Positions 28,979 to 37,955 of a DNA stretch of 59,303 bases are shown here, piece after piece (the first letter of the stretch is position 1; each line of letters starts with the position of its first letter). The notes beneath the pieces were generated by a model. It did not search any database, was not told the DNA's origin, and saw only the letters and a list, made by a program, of their open reading frames with translations. Source of the stretch: an uncultured Rhodospirillales bacterium (lineage in GTDB: Bacteria > Pseudomonadota > Alphaproteobacteria > Acetobacterales > Acetobacteraceae); contig CAITOL010000202.1 of assembly GCA_903893975.1 (NCBI GenBank), positions 1 to 59,303 on the forward strand, in the 5' to 3' direction. The position numbers were made by a program, and so were the translations under genes.

Positions 28979-29127
28979 GCCGCGGTTTGGCGACGTTCGG
29001 GGGCAGATGAACAGGCTGTAACCCGTTGTTGATTGCCCGGGATGAAGCGCGTAGCGTCGTGGCACTGGCAGGCGTGGCCGTCGCGTTTGCCGCGCAATCA
29101 CCGGCTTTCGCAGAGATGAGACACATC

Positions 29128-29289
29128 ATGCAGGCAGATCCGTCCCCCCCGTCGAAACTCCAGGAACTGATGGTGTTTCTGACGTTGTCGGTTTTCATCT
29201 GGCCGTTTCTGGCGATGGCGTTCGTCGGCACCTATGGCTTCGCTTTTTGGATTTACTTCCTAACCGCCGGGCCTCCGGGGCCGGGTTGA
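29128..29289 (+). CDS. napE: NapE-like small membrane protein
   Basis: The 53-residue peptide has one transmembrane helix and the conserved end YGFAFWIYFLTAGPPGPG, which resembles NapE proteins of periplasmic nitrate reductase clusters. The role of NapE is unknown; it lies in the inner membrane. I chose ATG at 29128; an in-frame ATG at 29116 would add four residues and longer extensions to 29026 are unlikely. napC follows after 9 bp. Confidence 0.78.
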   Translation: MQADPSPPSKLQELMVFLTLSVFIWPFLAMAFVGTYGFAFWIYFLTAGPPGPG

Positions 29290-29298
29290 GGTACGCAC

Positions 29299-29931
29299 AT
29301 GTCCGACGCACCCAAACGCCCCAGCCTGTGGGCGCGCATTCGCAATAACGTGTTCTTTCGGGTCGCGCTGCGGCCATCGACGCGGTACAGTCTGGCCTTC
29401 CTGACGCTTGGCGGCTTTATTGCCGGGGTTGCGTTCTGGGGGGCGTTCAATACCGCGCTGGAAGTGGCGAATACCGAGCAGTTCTGCATCACCTGTCACG
29501 AGATGAAGGACAATGTGTATCAGGAATTGCAGGGCACGATCCATTGGACCAACCGGTCTGGCGTGCGGGCGACCTGCCCGGATTGCCATGTGCCGCATCA
29601 ATGGACGTTGAAAATCGCCCGCAAAATGGCGGCCTCCCGCGAGGTGTGGGGCCATTTGTTCGGGATTATCGGCACGCGGGAGAAATTCCTCGATACGCGG
29701 CCGGAGCTGGCGGCGCATGAATGGGCGCGCATGTCGGCCAACCATTCGCAGGAATGCCGGAATTGCCACAGCCCGCAATCGATGAACTTCGCCAAGCAAA
29801 GTGAACGGGCGGCGAATATTCATAAGGAGCAGTTGCTGACTGGCGAGAAGAGCTGCATCGACTGCCATAAGGGCATCGCGCATCGTCTGCCGGTGAACAA
29901 GGCGGACGAGGTTCCGGCCTTCGACGACTGA
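29299..29931 (+). CDS. napC: NapC/NirT-family tetraheme cytochrome c quinol dehydrogenase
   Basis: This 210-residue protein has an N-terminal membrane anchor ([21 protein letters not shown]) and exactly four CxxCH heme sites: CITCH, CPDCH, CRNCH and CIDCH. NapC takes electrons from membrane quinol and delivers them to a periplasmic reductase, normally NapAB. The length and single anchor fit NapC/NirT rather than the longer TorC. No catalytic reductase gene is in the window, so its electron acceptor is unknown. GAGG precedes the ATG. Its stop faces the nucleoside hydrolase stop 18 bp away. Confidence 0.92.
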   Translation: MSDAPKRPSLWARIRNNVFFRVALRPSTRYSLAFLTLGGFIAGVAFWGAFNTALEVANTEQFCITCHEMKDNVYQELQGTIHWTNRSGVRATCPDCHVPHQWTLKIARKMAASREVWGHLFGIIGTREKFLDTRPELAAHEWARMSANHSQECRNCHSPQSMNFAKQSERAANIHKEQLLTGEKSCIDCHKGIAHRLPVNKADEVPAFDD

Positions 29932-29949
29932 CCGCCGAGGTAGGATAGG

Positions 29950-30891
29950 TTATGGCAGGCGCGGGATACGGGTTGTGAGCAGCCCGTAGAACGCGTCTGC
30001 ATTGACGTTGCGGATGTAGTGCACGTTTTTCGGCCGGTCGGTGATGCGCCAGTAATCCACCACCGTCATGCCGAGGGTGAGGTCGCTGGCCAGTTCGACG
30101 CTGACATTGACCTGCCGCCCTTCGTAGATATCCGGCTGGAGCAGGTAGGCGATCACGTTCGGGTCGTGCAGCGGGGCGCCGTCCCAGCCGTATTTCGCCA
30201 GATCGAACCGTTCGGAAAAATTGAGCATGGCGGCGATGGCGCGGCCGGCCTGGTTGCCGAGCGCGCCGATGGCGTGCAGCCGGGCCGGGGTGGCCAAAGC
30301 GCGGTGGGTGACATCGAGCGGCAGCATGGTGATGGGAATGCCACTGCGCAGCACGACATCGGCGGCTTCCGGATCGACGTAGATATTGAACTCCGCCGCC
30401 GGGGTGATGTTGCCGACTTCGAAATAGGCGCCGCCCATCATGACGATTTCCCGAATGCGCGAGGCGATATCCGGGGCTTTGATCAGCGCCATGCCGATAT
30501 TGGTCAGCGGGCCGAGGGTGCAGAGGGTGTAGGTGCCGGGGGCGGCGGCGCGCAGGGCGTCGATCAGGAAATCCACCCCGTGCTGCGGCTGCAGGGGCAT
30601 GCTGGGTTCGGGCAGGTCCGGGCCGTCGAGCCCGGTTTTGCCGTGCACGTGTTCGGCGGTGACGGATTGGCGGCGCATCGGGCGGTCGCAGCCGGCGTAA
30701 ACCGGGATGTCGGTGCGTCCGGCCAGTTCCAGCACCTTGCGCGCGTTCACCCGGGTGAGGGCGAGCGGCACGTTGCCGGCGACGGTGATGATGGCGGCGA
30801 CGTCGAGCTCCGCCGGGGAGGCGAGGGCGAGCAGGATGGCGACCGCATCGTCCTGGCCAGGGTCGGTGTCAACGATGAGTTTGCGGGTCAT
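29950..30891 (-). CDS. Nucleoside hydrolase (inosine-uridine preferring family)
   Basis: This 313-residue enzyme would hydrolyse ribonucleosides to base and ribose. The calcium-binding aspartate cluster is intact in DTDPGQDDA (Asp8, Asp10, Asp15). The MMGGAY motif and the EFNIYVDPEAA substrate site are also present, and a late aspartate in LHDPNVIA completes the metal site. ATG at 30891 overlaps the acyl-CoA synthetase stop (ATGA). It is the last gene of the psuK-psuG operon, a sensible place for nucleoside salvage. Confidence 0.92.
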   Translation of the reverse strand: MTRKLIVDTDPGQDDAVAILLALASPAELDVAAIITVAGNVPLALTRVNARKVLELAGRTDIPVYAGCDRPMRRQSVTAEHVHGKTGLDGPDLPEPSMPLQPQHGVDFLIDALRAAAPGTYTLCTLGPLTNIGMALIKAPDIASRIREIVMMGGAYFEVGNITPAAEFNIYVDPEAADVVLRSGIPITMLPLDVTHRALATPARLHAIGALGNQAGRAIAAMLNFSERFDLAKYGWDGAPLHDPNVIAYLLQPDIYEGRQVNVSVELASDLTLGMTVVDYWRITDRPKNVHYIRNVNADAFYGLLTTRIPRLP

Positions 30892-33020
30892 GGGCGGGGT
30901 TCCGTGTCGCAATTGCGGATCAGCAGGGCATCGAGCACGCAGACGCCTTGGCCGCGCGGCAGGACGGCGACGGGGTTGAGGTCGAGGGCGGCGATCTGGT
31001 CGGCGTAGCTGTGGGCGATCTGGCCGAGGCGGACCAGCAGGTCGGCCAGCGCGGCACGGTCGGCGGCAGGTTGGCCGCGCAGGCCGGCGAGCAGGCCCGC
31101 GAGTTTGCTGGCGCCGATCAGCCGGTCCGCCGCGCCGGTATCGAGCGGCAGCAGGTTTAGCGCGTGGCCGCCGAGCCATTCGACCAGCACGCCGCCGGGG
31201 CCGACGGTGAGAGCGAGGCCGAAGGGCGGATGGCGGGAGAGGCCGACGAGGGCTTCGGTGCCGCGGGTGACCATTTCCTGCACCACAACGCCGGCGATGC
31301 GGGCGTTGGGGGCGTGCTGGCGGGCGGCGGCGAGGATGGCGGCATGGGCGGCGCGGGCGGCGGGCGCGGTGGTGATGTTCAGCGCCACGCCGCCGATTTC
31401 GGTTTTGTGCGGGATATCCGGGGATTCGATTTTCAGCACCACGGGATAGCCGAGGGTTTCGGCTACGGCCGCAGCGTCGTCGGCGGTCGCCGCCAGGGCT
31501 TCGCGGGTGACACGGATGCCGTGGGCGGCGAGGAAGGCTTTGGCCTCGCGCTCGGTAAGCGGTGGGCCGCTGGACAGGTGGGCGCGCCAGTCTGGCTGCG
31601 GCGGCAGGATGGGGGGCGCGGCGGCGGCGTTGGGGGTGGGCGGGTGCAAGGCGGCGGCGAGGGCGGCCATGCCTGGTGTGCCGCCGTGCAGGATTGGCAC
31701 CCCGGCGGCGGTGAGCGGGGCGCGGATGGCCGGATGCGGGCCGCTGGAGAGCAGGCTGAGCAAGGCGATGGGGGCGGGGGCGTGGGCGGCGTAGTCGGCG
31801 ACCGCGTTGGCGATGCCGGCATATTCTTCGGCGCCGGCGGCATCCAGGCCGGGCGGTGCGTCTTGCACGGCGACGATCTGGCCGACGCCGGGGTCGGCGG
31901 CGAGCAGATCCAGGGCGGCGCGATACCGCTGTGGTTCGCCGAAGACGATGCCGGTGAGGTCTAGCGGCATGTTGGGCCGGACATAGGCGGGCAGCAGGGC
32001 CGAGAGGCCGGCGGTGGTGGTGGCGGACAGGTTGGCCCAGGTGAGGCCGGCGGCGTCGGCCAGGTCCGCGACATGGGCGAGGCCGCCGCCGCTGACGCCG
32101 AGAGCGGCCAGGCCGGGGCCACGTGGTTTGGGTTGGCGGGCGGATGCCAGCACGCAGGTTTCCACCAGCGCGTCCATGTCGGCGGCTTCGATGACGCCGT
32201 GGCGGCGGAAGAAGGCGGCGAAGGCATCGTTCGAGCCGGCGAGCGCGCCGGTATGGGCGGCGGTGGCGGCGGCGCCGCGGGCGGAGCGGCCGGAGCGCAG
32301 TGCGACCACGACCAGGCCGGCGGCATGGGCGGCGTGCATGGCATGGGCGAAGGCGGCGGGGTCGCCGATTTGTTCCAGCATCAGCGCGACCACGCGGGCG
32401 CTGCCGGTGGCGGCGAAATAGCCGAGATAGTCCGCCACATCGGTGACCACGGCGTTGCCGGCGGAGATGATGGCGCTGAGGCCGAAGCGGCCGGTATTGG
32501 CGAGCGTCACCGCCCCGGCGCCGGAATGGGAGATGATGGCGACGTCGCCGCGCGGCAGGTTGGGGGCGAGGCGGGAGCTGAACAGCGCCAGATTGTCGCG
32601 CAGATTATAGAGCCCGAGGCAGTTGGGGCCGCACAGCGCCATGCCGGCGGCGCGTGCGGTGGCGGCCATGGCGCCTTGCCGGGCGGCGCCGGCGGCATCG
32701 GTTTCGGCAAAGCCGCTGCCGAGCACCACGGCGGCCTTGATGCCGAGCGAGGCTGCTTCATCGACCACCCCCACCGCCGGGGCGGCGGGAATGGCGACCA
32801 CGACGACATCGGGCGTGGTGGCGAGGTCCGCCAGCTTCGGCACCGCCGCATGGCCGTAGATGGTTGCGGCGCTGGGGTGGATGGGCAGCAGGCGGCCGGT
32901 GAAGCCGCAGCCGAGCAGGTTGCGGATGACGAAGCCGGATGGCGCGTCCGGCCGTTCGGACGCGCCGACCACGGCGACGCTGCGCGCCTGCAGCAGCCGG
33001 CGCATGGCGGGCATGGTCAA
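30888..33020 (-). CDS. ADP-forming acyl-CoA synthetase (acetate--CoA ligase family)
   Basis: This 710-residue protein has a CoA-binding Rossmann domain (VAVVGASERPDAPSGFV near the N-terminus) and succinyl-CoA-ligase-like domains with the phospho-histidine motif AHTGALAGSN. A C-terminal ATP-grasp domain starts near AKAFLAAHGI and includes VLKIESPDIPHKTEIGGV. It would activate an organic acid with CoA and ATP. Aromatic-acid members such as FerA have this architecture, and an enzyme of the hydratase family is encoded immediately upstream. The acid itself cannot be inferred. The gene overlaps both neighbours by four bases. Confidence 0.87.
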   Translation of the reverse strand: MTMPAMRRLLQARSVAVVGASERPDAPSGFVIRNLLGCGFTGRLLPIHPSAATIYGHAAVPKLADLATTPDVVVVAIPAAPAVGVVDEAASLGIKAAVVLGSGFAETDAAGAARQGAMAATARAAGMALCGPNCLGLYNLRDNLALFSSRLAPNLPRGDVAIISHSGAGAVTLANTGRFGLSAIISAGNAVVTDVADYLGYFAATGSARVVALMLEQIGDPAAFAHAMHAAHAAGLVVVALRSGRSARGAAATAAHTGALAGSNDAFAAFFRRHGVIEAADMDALVETCVLASARQPKPRGPGLAALGVSGGGLAHVADLADAAGLTWANLSATTTAGLSALLPAYVRPNMPLDLTGIVFGEPQRYRAALDLLAADPGVGQIVAVQDAPPGLDAAGAEEYAGIANAVADYAAHAPAPIALLSLLSSGPHPAIRAPLTAAGVPILHGGTPGMAALAAALHPPTPNAAAAPPILPPQPDWRAHLSSGPPLTEREAKAFLAAHGIRVTREALAATADDAAAVAETLGYPVVLKIESPDIPHKTEIGGVALNITTAPAARAAHAAILAAARQHAPNARIAGVVVQEMVTRGTEALVGLSRHPPFGLALTVGPGGVLVEWLGGHALNLLPLDTGAADRLIGASKLAGLLAGLRGQPAADRAALADLLVRLGQIAHSYADQIAALDLNPVAVLPRGQGVCVLDALLIRNCDTEPRP

Positions 33021-33826
33021 TCGAGGCCGGCGAAGGGGCTGTCGCGGAAGTGCAGATATTCCTTCAGCGACATGGTGGCCAGGTTGCGCATCCAGTCCCG
33101 CCCGCCTTTGGTGGAGTGCAGGGCTGCGATGGCTTCGATGTTGTATTGGTTGGAGGTGAGCAGGCCGGCGACCATTTGCTGATTGTTGAGCGAGGCTTTG
33201 GTGTATTTCAACGCCGGCACCGGCATGCGGGCGAGCTTGCGGGCGAGTTTGTCGGTGGCGTCGGCCAATTCCGCTTCCGGCACGATTTTGTTCACCAGGC
33301 GCATTTCGCGCGCGGTGGCGGCGTCTACCAGGTCGCCGGTGTACATCAGCCAGCGTGTGTCGCGGTTGGAGAGTGACCAGGGCATCATCAGCGAGGGCGG
33401 GCCGGAATTGTGCCGCACTTCTGGCTCGCCGAATTTGGCGGTGTCGGCGGCGATGGCCAGATCGCAGCTCAGCACCAGTTCCAGCGCGCCGGCCAGCGCG
33501 TAACCGTGGATGGAGGCGATGACCGGGATGGGGGCGCGCCAGATGTTGAGCAGGGCGGCGACGTTTTCGGCCATGTCTTCGCGCCAGAAATCCACATCGA
33601 CATCGAAATCACCGCCTTGCATGTCGTAACCGGCGGAGAAGGCGCGGCCGGCGCCGCGAATGACCAGGGCGTTGACGTCCGGATCGGCGACCGCGGCGGC
33701 GACGGCGTGATCCATTTCGCGGATCACGGTTTTGTTCATAGCGTTCAGCTTGTCCGGCCGGTTGATGGTGAGCACGGCGAATTTATCGGTGGCGTCTTTT
33801 TCCAGCAGCACGGTTTCATAGGCCAT
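33017..33826 (-). CDS. Enoyl-CoA hydratase/isomerase family protein
   Basis: This 269-residue crotonase-fold protein has the LTINRPDKLNAM segment and the oxyanion motif AFSAGYDM. The second oxyanion region is IHGYALAGALELVLSCDLAIA, and an acidic residue falls in KFGEPEVRHNSGP where the catalytic glutamate is expected. The 25-residue C-terminal tail is longer than minimal hydratases. It overlaps the acyl-CoA synthetase gene by four bases, so the two probably act in sequence on one acyl-CoA; a feruloyl-CoA-type pathway is one possibility. Confidence 0.88.
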   Translation of the reverse strand: MAYETVLLEKDATDKFAVLTINRPDKLNAMNKTVIREMDHAVAAAVADPDVNALVIRGAGRAFSAGYDMQGGDFDVDVDFWREDMAENVAALLNIWRAPIPVIASIHGYALAGALELVLSCDLAIAADTAKFGEPEVRHNSGPPSLMMPWSLSNRDTRWLMYTGDLVDAATAREMRLVNKIVPEAELADATDKLARKLARMPVPALKYTKASLNNQQMVAGLLTSNQYNIEAIAALHSTKGGRDWMRNLATMSLKEYLHFRDSPFAGLD

Positions 33827-33842
33827 AAGGGCGGTTCCTGCG

Positions 33843-34748
33843 TCAGAGGGGGAGGTGGGCCAGGGCGACGGCGATTTGGGCGGCGAGGGCGGCGTTGTTG
33901 CGCACCAGCGCGATGTTGGCGACGAGGCTGCGGCCGCCGGAGATGTCGTTGATGCGGGCGAGTAGGAACGGTGTCAGCGCCTTGCCGCCGATGCCGCGCG
34001 CGGAGGCTTCGGCAATGGCGCTGGCGATGGTGTCATCCAGATCCAGCGCGTGGGCGGCGGGGATGGGGTTGGCGATCAGCAGGCCGGAGCCGGCGCCGAG
34101 GGCGCGGTGATGCGCGATGACGGCGGCGAGTTCGGCCGGCGTGTCGAAGCGGTGATCGACTTTCAGCCCGGAGGAGCGGGCGTAGAAAGCGGGGAAATCA
34201 TCCGTGCCGAAGGCGAGCACGGGGACCCGCTGGGTTTCCAGGAATTCCAGGGTTTTGGGAATATCGAGGATGGATTTGACCCCGGCGCAGATCACGGCGG
34301 TGGGGGTGCGGCCGAGTTCGACGAGGTCGGCGGAGATGTCGAAGCTGGTTTCCGCCCCGCGATGCACGCCGCCGACGCCGCCGGTGGCGAAGATGGGGAT
34401 GCCGGCGCGCTCGGCGATCAGCATGGTGGCGGAGACGGTGGTGCCGGCGGTGGCGCGGCGGGCCATGGCGGCGGCGAGGTCGCGGCTGGAGGCTTTGACC
34501 ACGCCGGGGTCGCGGCCCAGCCGTTCCAGCATCGGCGCATCGAGGCCGGCGCGCAGCACGCCGTCGATCACCGCGATGGTGGCCGGCGTGGCGCCGTTGG
34601 CGCGGACCTCGGCCTCAATCAGCAGCGCGGTTTCGGCGTTCTGCGGCCAGGGCATGCCATGCGAGATGATGGTGGATTCCAGCGCCACCACGGGCCGGCG
34701 GTCCGCCAGCGCGGCGGCGACGTCCGGGGATAAAATCGGGGCGATCAT
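33843..34748 (-). CDS. psuG: Pseudouridine-5'-phosphate glycosidase
   Basis: This 301-residue protein contains the PsuG hallmark VALESTIISHGMPWPQN close to the N-terminus, plus TTVSATM and FATGGVGGVHRG. The active-site lysine is expected within VKASSRDL, and the C-terminal ISGGRSL motif is present. It splits pseudouridine 5'-phosphate into uracil and ribose 5-phosphate. The kinase that would make its substrate is encoded 10 bp upstream. Length and motifs are complete. Confidence 0.93.
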   Translation of the reverse strand: MIAPILSPDVAAALADRRPVVALESTIISHGMPWPQNAETALLIEAEVRANGATPATIAVIDGVLRAGLDAPMLERLGRDPGVVKASSRDLAAAMARRATAGTTVSATMLIAERAGIPIFATGGVGGVHRGAETSFDISADLVELGRTPTAVICAGVKSILDIPKTLEFLETQRVPVLAFGTDDFPAFYARSSGLKVDHRFDTPAELAAVIAHHRALGAGSGLLIANPIPAAHALDLDDTIASAIAEASARGIGGKALTPFLLARINDISGGRSLVANIALVRNNAALAAQIAVALAHLPL

Positions 34749-34758
34749 GATGGGCCTT

Positions 34759-35844
34759 TCATGGGGTGGCGCGGTCGAGCCATTCGGCGGAGAGCGCGGG
34801 CAGCACGGTGGCGTCGCTTTCCACCGTGAGCCCGGCGAGCAGGCTGCCGGTGGTGGCGGCGGCGGCGAGTTTTTCCCCGGCCAGCAACCGGTAGAGCACG
34901 CCGGCGATCAGGGCATCGCCGGCGCCGGTGACGTCGCGCGGCAGGCTGGGGCGGGCGGGGATGTGCCGGGTTCCGTCCGCATCGGCGATCAGGCAGCCAT
35001 CGCCCCCCAAGGTGAGCACGACGCGCGCGGCGCCTCGGGCGCGCAGGCGGGCCACCGTGGCTTCCGGTGTGGCGGTCGGGGTGGCCAGCAGCACGGCTGC
35101 TTCGTCGCGGTTGACGAATAGGAGGTCGATGCCCGTCAGATCGGCCGGCAGGCGGGCGGCTTTGGGGGCGGAGACGGTGTTGACCGCCAGACGGCAACTG
35201 GCGGTGCGGGCGCGGTCCACCAAGGCGGCCAGCACGTCGGCGGGCAGGTTGCAATCCGCGAAGACGAAGGCGGCGGCGGCGAGGTGTGGCCAGACACGGT
35301 CGAACTGCGCCAGGCCGAACTGGTCGAAGATGGCCATGTCGGCGATGCCGAGGGCGAGGTCGTTGTCCTGGTCCAGCACGGCGACGTATTCCGCCGTGGC
35401 GCGGCTGGTGGAGGTGGCGACCTGGGAGGTATCGACGCCCAGTTCGCGCAGTTGGCGAAGGATTTCGCGGCCGTTTTCATCGTCGCCCACCAGGGAGACG
35501 AAGCTGGCGGTGACGCCGAGGCGGGCGAGGTTTTCCACCACATTGCGGGCGACGCCGCCGAAGCTGCGGCTGCCGCGGGCGGGGTTGGAGGTGCCGGGGA
35601 CCAGTTTGGCGTCGGCGTGGTATTTGCGGTCGATCGCGGCGGCACCGAGGCAGACGATGCGCTTGGGCTGCGGCAGGACGTAGCCGCGGCCGAGCACGTA
35701 GCCCTTGCGGATGAGGCTGACGATGTGGGCGGCGACCGTGGAGCGGGCGAGGCCGAGGGTTTCGGCGATGTCGGCCTGCCCGGCGAACGGATTGGCCGCG
35801 ACCATGGCGTAGACGGCGTGTTCCTGCGGGCTGAGATCGTCCAT
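34759..35844 (-). CDS. psuK: PfkB-family kinase with N-terminal winged-helix domain, probable pseudouridine kinase
   Basis: In this 361-residue protein, residues 5-55 form a helix-turn-helix domain (VYAMVAANPFAGQADIAETL, STVAAHIVSLIRKG). A PfkB sugar kinase follows, with GGVARNVVENLARLG and the C-terminal active-site motif DVTGAGDALIAG. It should phosphorylate pseudouridine for PsuG. The HTH fusion resembles the E. coli YeiI arrangement and suggests it may also bind DNA or sense the substrate. ATG at 35844 was chosen because the HTH begins there; a longer frame to 35901 is unlikely. It heads a five-gene operon. Confidence 0.86.
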   Translation of the reverse strand: MDDLSPQEHAVYAMVAANPFAGQADIAETLGLARSTVAAHIVSLIRKGYVLGRGYVLPQPKRIVCLGAAAIDRKYHADAKLVPGTSNPARGSRSFGGVARNVVENLARLGVTASFVSLVGDDENGREILRQLRELGVDTSQVATSTSRATAEYVAVLDQDNDLALGIADMAIFDQFGLAQFDRVWPHLAAAAFVFADCNLPADVLAALVDRARTASCRLAVNTVSAPKAARLPADLTGIDLLFVNRDEAAVLLATPTATPEATVARLRARGAARVVLTLGGDGCLIADADGTRHIPARPSLPRDVTGAGDALIAGVLYRLLAGEKLAAAATTGSLLAGLTVESDATVLPALSAEWLDRATP

Positions 35845-35891
35845 GACGGGTCCGGATATCGCTGGGGACAGAAAATAAACAACAGACGGTC

Positions 35892-35920
35892 TTGTCAACA
35901 CTTGTTTGTCGCGTTAGCGT
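35892..35920 (+). promoter_or_regulatory. Possible promoter of the oxygenase-polyamine transporter operon
   Basis: TTGTCA (five of six to the -35 consensus) and TAGCGT (three of six) are 17 bases apart, with a start expected near 35927, 24 bases before the ATG. An AAACAA/TTGTTT inverted repeat (35877-35882 and 35902-35907) overlaps it and could be an operator shared with psuK. Confidence 0.35.
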
Positions 35921-35950
35921 TTTATCGGACCTCTGGAGAGGCGCAAGGGC

Positions 35951-36901
35951 ATGGCGAGCAGCGATCTTCCGATTATCGATATCGCGCCGTTCCGGCTTGG
36001 CGCGCCAGGTGCCGCTGCCGTGGTGGCGGAAACCGCGCAAGCGTGCCGGGAGATCGGGTTTTTCATCGTCACCGGGCATGGCGTGGACCGGCAGGTGACG
36101 GCGCGGCTGTATCAGACGGCCCGCGAGTTCTTCGATCTGCCGCCGCAGCAGAAGGCGGCGATGGTGGGGGGCGCGCAGGCGCTGGGCGGGGTTGGCTTTG
36201 CGCCGATGGGCGATGAGGCGCTGGCGGCAACCTTGGGGATGCAAACGCCGGGCGATATCAAGGAAAGCCTGAATTACGGGCCGCGTTTGCCGGGCAGCGC
36301 CTGGCCGGAGGCGCCGGCAGAGTTGCAGGCGGTGTTCGCGGCGTATTTTGCCGAGATGGAAGCCTTGGCGCAGGTGCTGCGGCGGATTTTCTGCGCGGCG
36401 ATCGGGCTGCCGCCGGATTATTTCGAGCCGGCGTTCGTGGACCATCTGTCGGCGTTGCGGGTGATAAATTACCCGGCTTTGACCGCGGACCCGTTGCCCG
36501 GGCAACTGCGTGCCGGGACGCATACGGATTACGGCTTCATGACCATTTTGCGGTCTGAAGCGGTGCCGGGCGGGTTGCAGGTGCAGCGGCGCGATGGGGT
36601 TTGGCTGGATGCGCCGGCGGTGGATGAGGGCTATGTGATCAACATCGCCGATGCGTTCATGCGCTGGACTAATGATGCCTGGGTTTCCACCCCGCATCGG
36701 GTGGCCAATCCGCCGCAGACCGCGCGCGGGACGGCGCGGCGGCAGTCGATCCCGTTTTTTGTTAATCCGTCCGCCGACACCCGCATTGAATGCCTGGCGC
36801 CGTTTTGCGGCCCGGACCGGCCGGCGAAATATCCGCCGGTGAGCTATCGTGACTACATCGCGTTGAAAACCAGCCAGGCATTTGCCAAGCCCGTGACCTG
36901 A
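35951..36901 (+). CDS. 2-oxoglutarate/Fe(II)-dependent oxygenase, isopenicillin N synthase family
   Basis: In this 316-residue protein the iron triad is visible: His191 and Asp193 in GTHTDYGF, and His249 in STPHRVANP. The 2OG-binding arginine/serine pair lies in RRQSIPFF. The N-terminal DIAPFRLG segment and the EIGFFIVTGHGV motif are also typical. It would hydroxylate or desaturate a small substrate in the cytosol. It leads an operon with a polyamine-type importer, which may supply the substrate. GGAGAGG precedes the ATG by about 10 bases. Confidence 0.9.
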   Translation: MASSDLPIIDIAPFRLGAPGAAAVVAETAQACREIGFFIVTGHGVDRQVTARLYQTAREFFDLPPQQKAAMVGGAQALGGVGFAPMGDEALAATLGMQTPGDIKESLNYGPRLPGSAWPEAPAELQAVFAAYFAEMEALAQVLRRIFCAAIGLPPDYFEPAFVDHLSALRVINYPALTADPLPGQLRAGTHTDYGFMTILRSEAVPGGLQVQRRDGVWLDAPAVDEGYVINIADAFMRWTNDAWVSTPHRVANPPQTARGTARRQSIPFFVNPSADTRIECLAPFCGPDRPAKYPPVSYRDYIALKTSQAFAKPVT

Positions 36902-36925
36902 ACCCCGAACACGAAGGACTGCGTT

Positions 36926-37954
36926 ATGGTGAAGCTCGACCGTCGACAGATGCTGGCCGCCAGTGCGGGGGCGATGCTGCTGCCGTCTTTCTTGGCAGCG
37001 CAGGGCAAGACCCTGGTGGTGCCGACGCTGGGCGGGGTGTGGGAACAGTTCTGGCGCAAGGAGATTGTGCCGCGGTTTGAGAAGGCTTCGGGCGCCAAGG
37101 TGACGTTGGATGTGGGCAATGGCCGGGTGTTCGGCGCCAATATGCGGGCGGCCGGGATTGAGAAGCCGCCCTATTCGATTATCATGACCAACGAGGTGTT
37201 TGCCTCTGGCCTGCGCAAGGAGGGGTATTTCGAGAAGCTCGATCTGAGCAAGCTGCCGAACTACGCCGATTTGTATCCGATGGCGCGGGCGACCGGGGGG
37301 TGGAGCGCGCTGGGGGCGGTGTCCCCGATTGGGATTGGCTATCGCACCGATCTGGTCAAGACCAAGCCGAAAGCGTGGAAGGACCTTTGGACCAATCCGG
37401 AATTCAAGGGCAAAATCGGCCTCTATAACTTCGCCAATAGCGCGGGGAAGATGGAGTTGCTGCTGGCGGCGAAGATTTTCGGCAAGGACCAGTATGACGT
37501 GGATGCCGGGTTTACCGCGCTGGGCAAACTGGGGCGGGTGATCCAGGTGGATTTCAACCTTTCCACCGCACTGGCAGCGGGGGAAATTGTTGTCGCCCCG
37601 TATGATTTTGGCGAGATTTCCCGCCTGCGCAAACAGGGCCTGCCGGTGGATTGCATTATCCCCGAGGAAGGCATGGTGATGTTCGATCAGTCGATCAACA
37701 TCCTGGCGCATGGGCCGGATAAGGAGTTGGCGTATCAATATATGAACTTCCTGATTTCGCCGGACATTCAGACCTTGCTGATGCGGGAGTTTTTCGTCTC
37801 CCCCACCAATCAGAAGGTGGTGGTGCCGGCGGATTTGCAGGCCGATGTGCCGGTTTCCGGCGCGGAGATGGCGAAAATTCTGTCGTGGGACTGGGATTTT
37901 ATCAACCAGAACCAGGCGGCGTTGGGTGAGCGCTGGGCGAAGACGTTCAGTTGA
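36926..37954 (+). CDS. Spermidine/putrescine-type ABC transporter substrate-binding protein
   Basis: This 342-residue periplasmic protein has a twin-arginine-like signal (DRRQMLAASAGAMLLPSFLA, cleavage near AAQG). A family 1/8 binding fold follows, as in PotD and related proteins (VPTLGGVWEQFWRKEIVPRF). A late YQYMNFLISPDIQ segment is shared with polyamine and opine binders. It would capture the substrate for the ABC proteins encoded next. The gene starts 25 bp after the oxygenase. The ligand is not determined. Confidence 0.88.
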   Translation: MVKLDRRQMLAASAGAMLLPSFLAAQGKTLVVPTLGGVWEQFWRKEIVPRFEKASGAKVTLDVGNGRVFGANMRAAGIEKPPYSIIMTNEVFASGLRKEGYFEKLDLSKLPNYADLYPMARATGGWSALGAVSPIGIGYRTDLVKTKPKAWKDLWTNPEFKGKIGLYNFANSAGKMELLLAAKIFGKDQYDVDAGFTALGKLGRVIQVDFNLSTALAAGEIVVAPYDFGEISRLRKQGLPVDCIIPEEGMVMFDQSINILAHGPDKELAYQYMNFLISPDIQTLLMREFFVSPTNQKVVVPADLQADVPVSGAEMAKILSWDWDFINQNQAALGERWAKTFS

Positions 37955-37955
37955 G

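Noticed and set aside
37845-37955. N-terminal extension of the PotA-like ATPase
   Set aside because: It reads another frame of the binding-protein gene and is rich in arginine.
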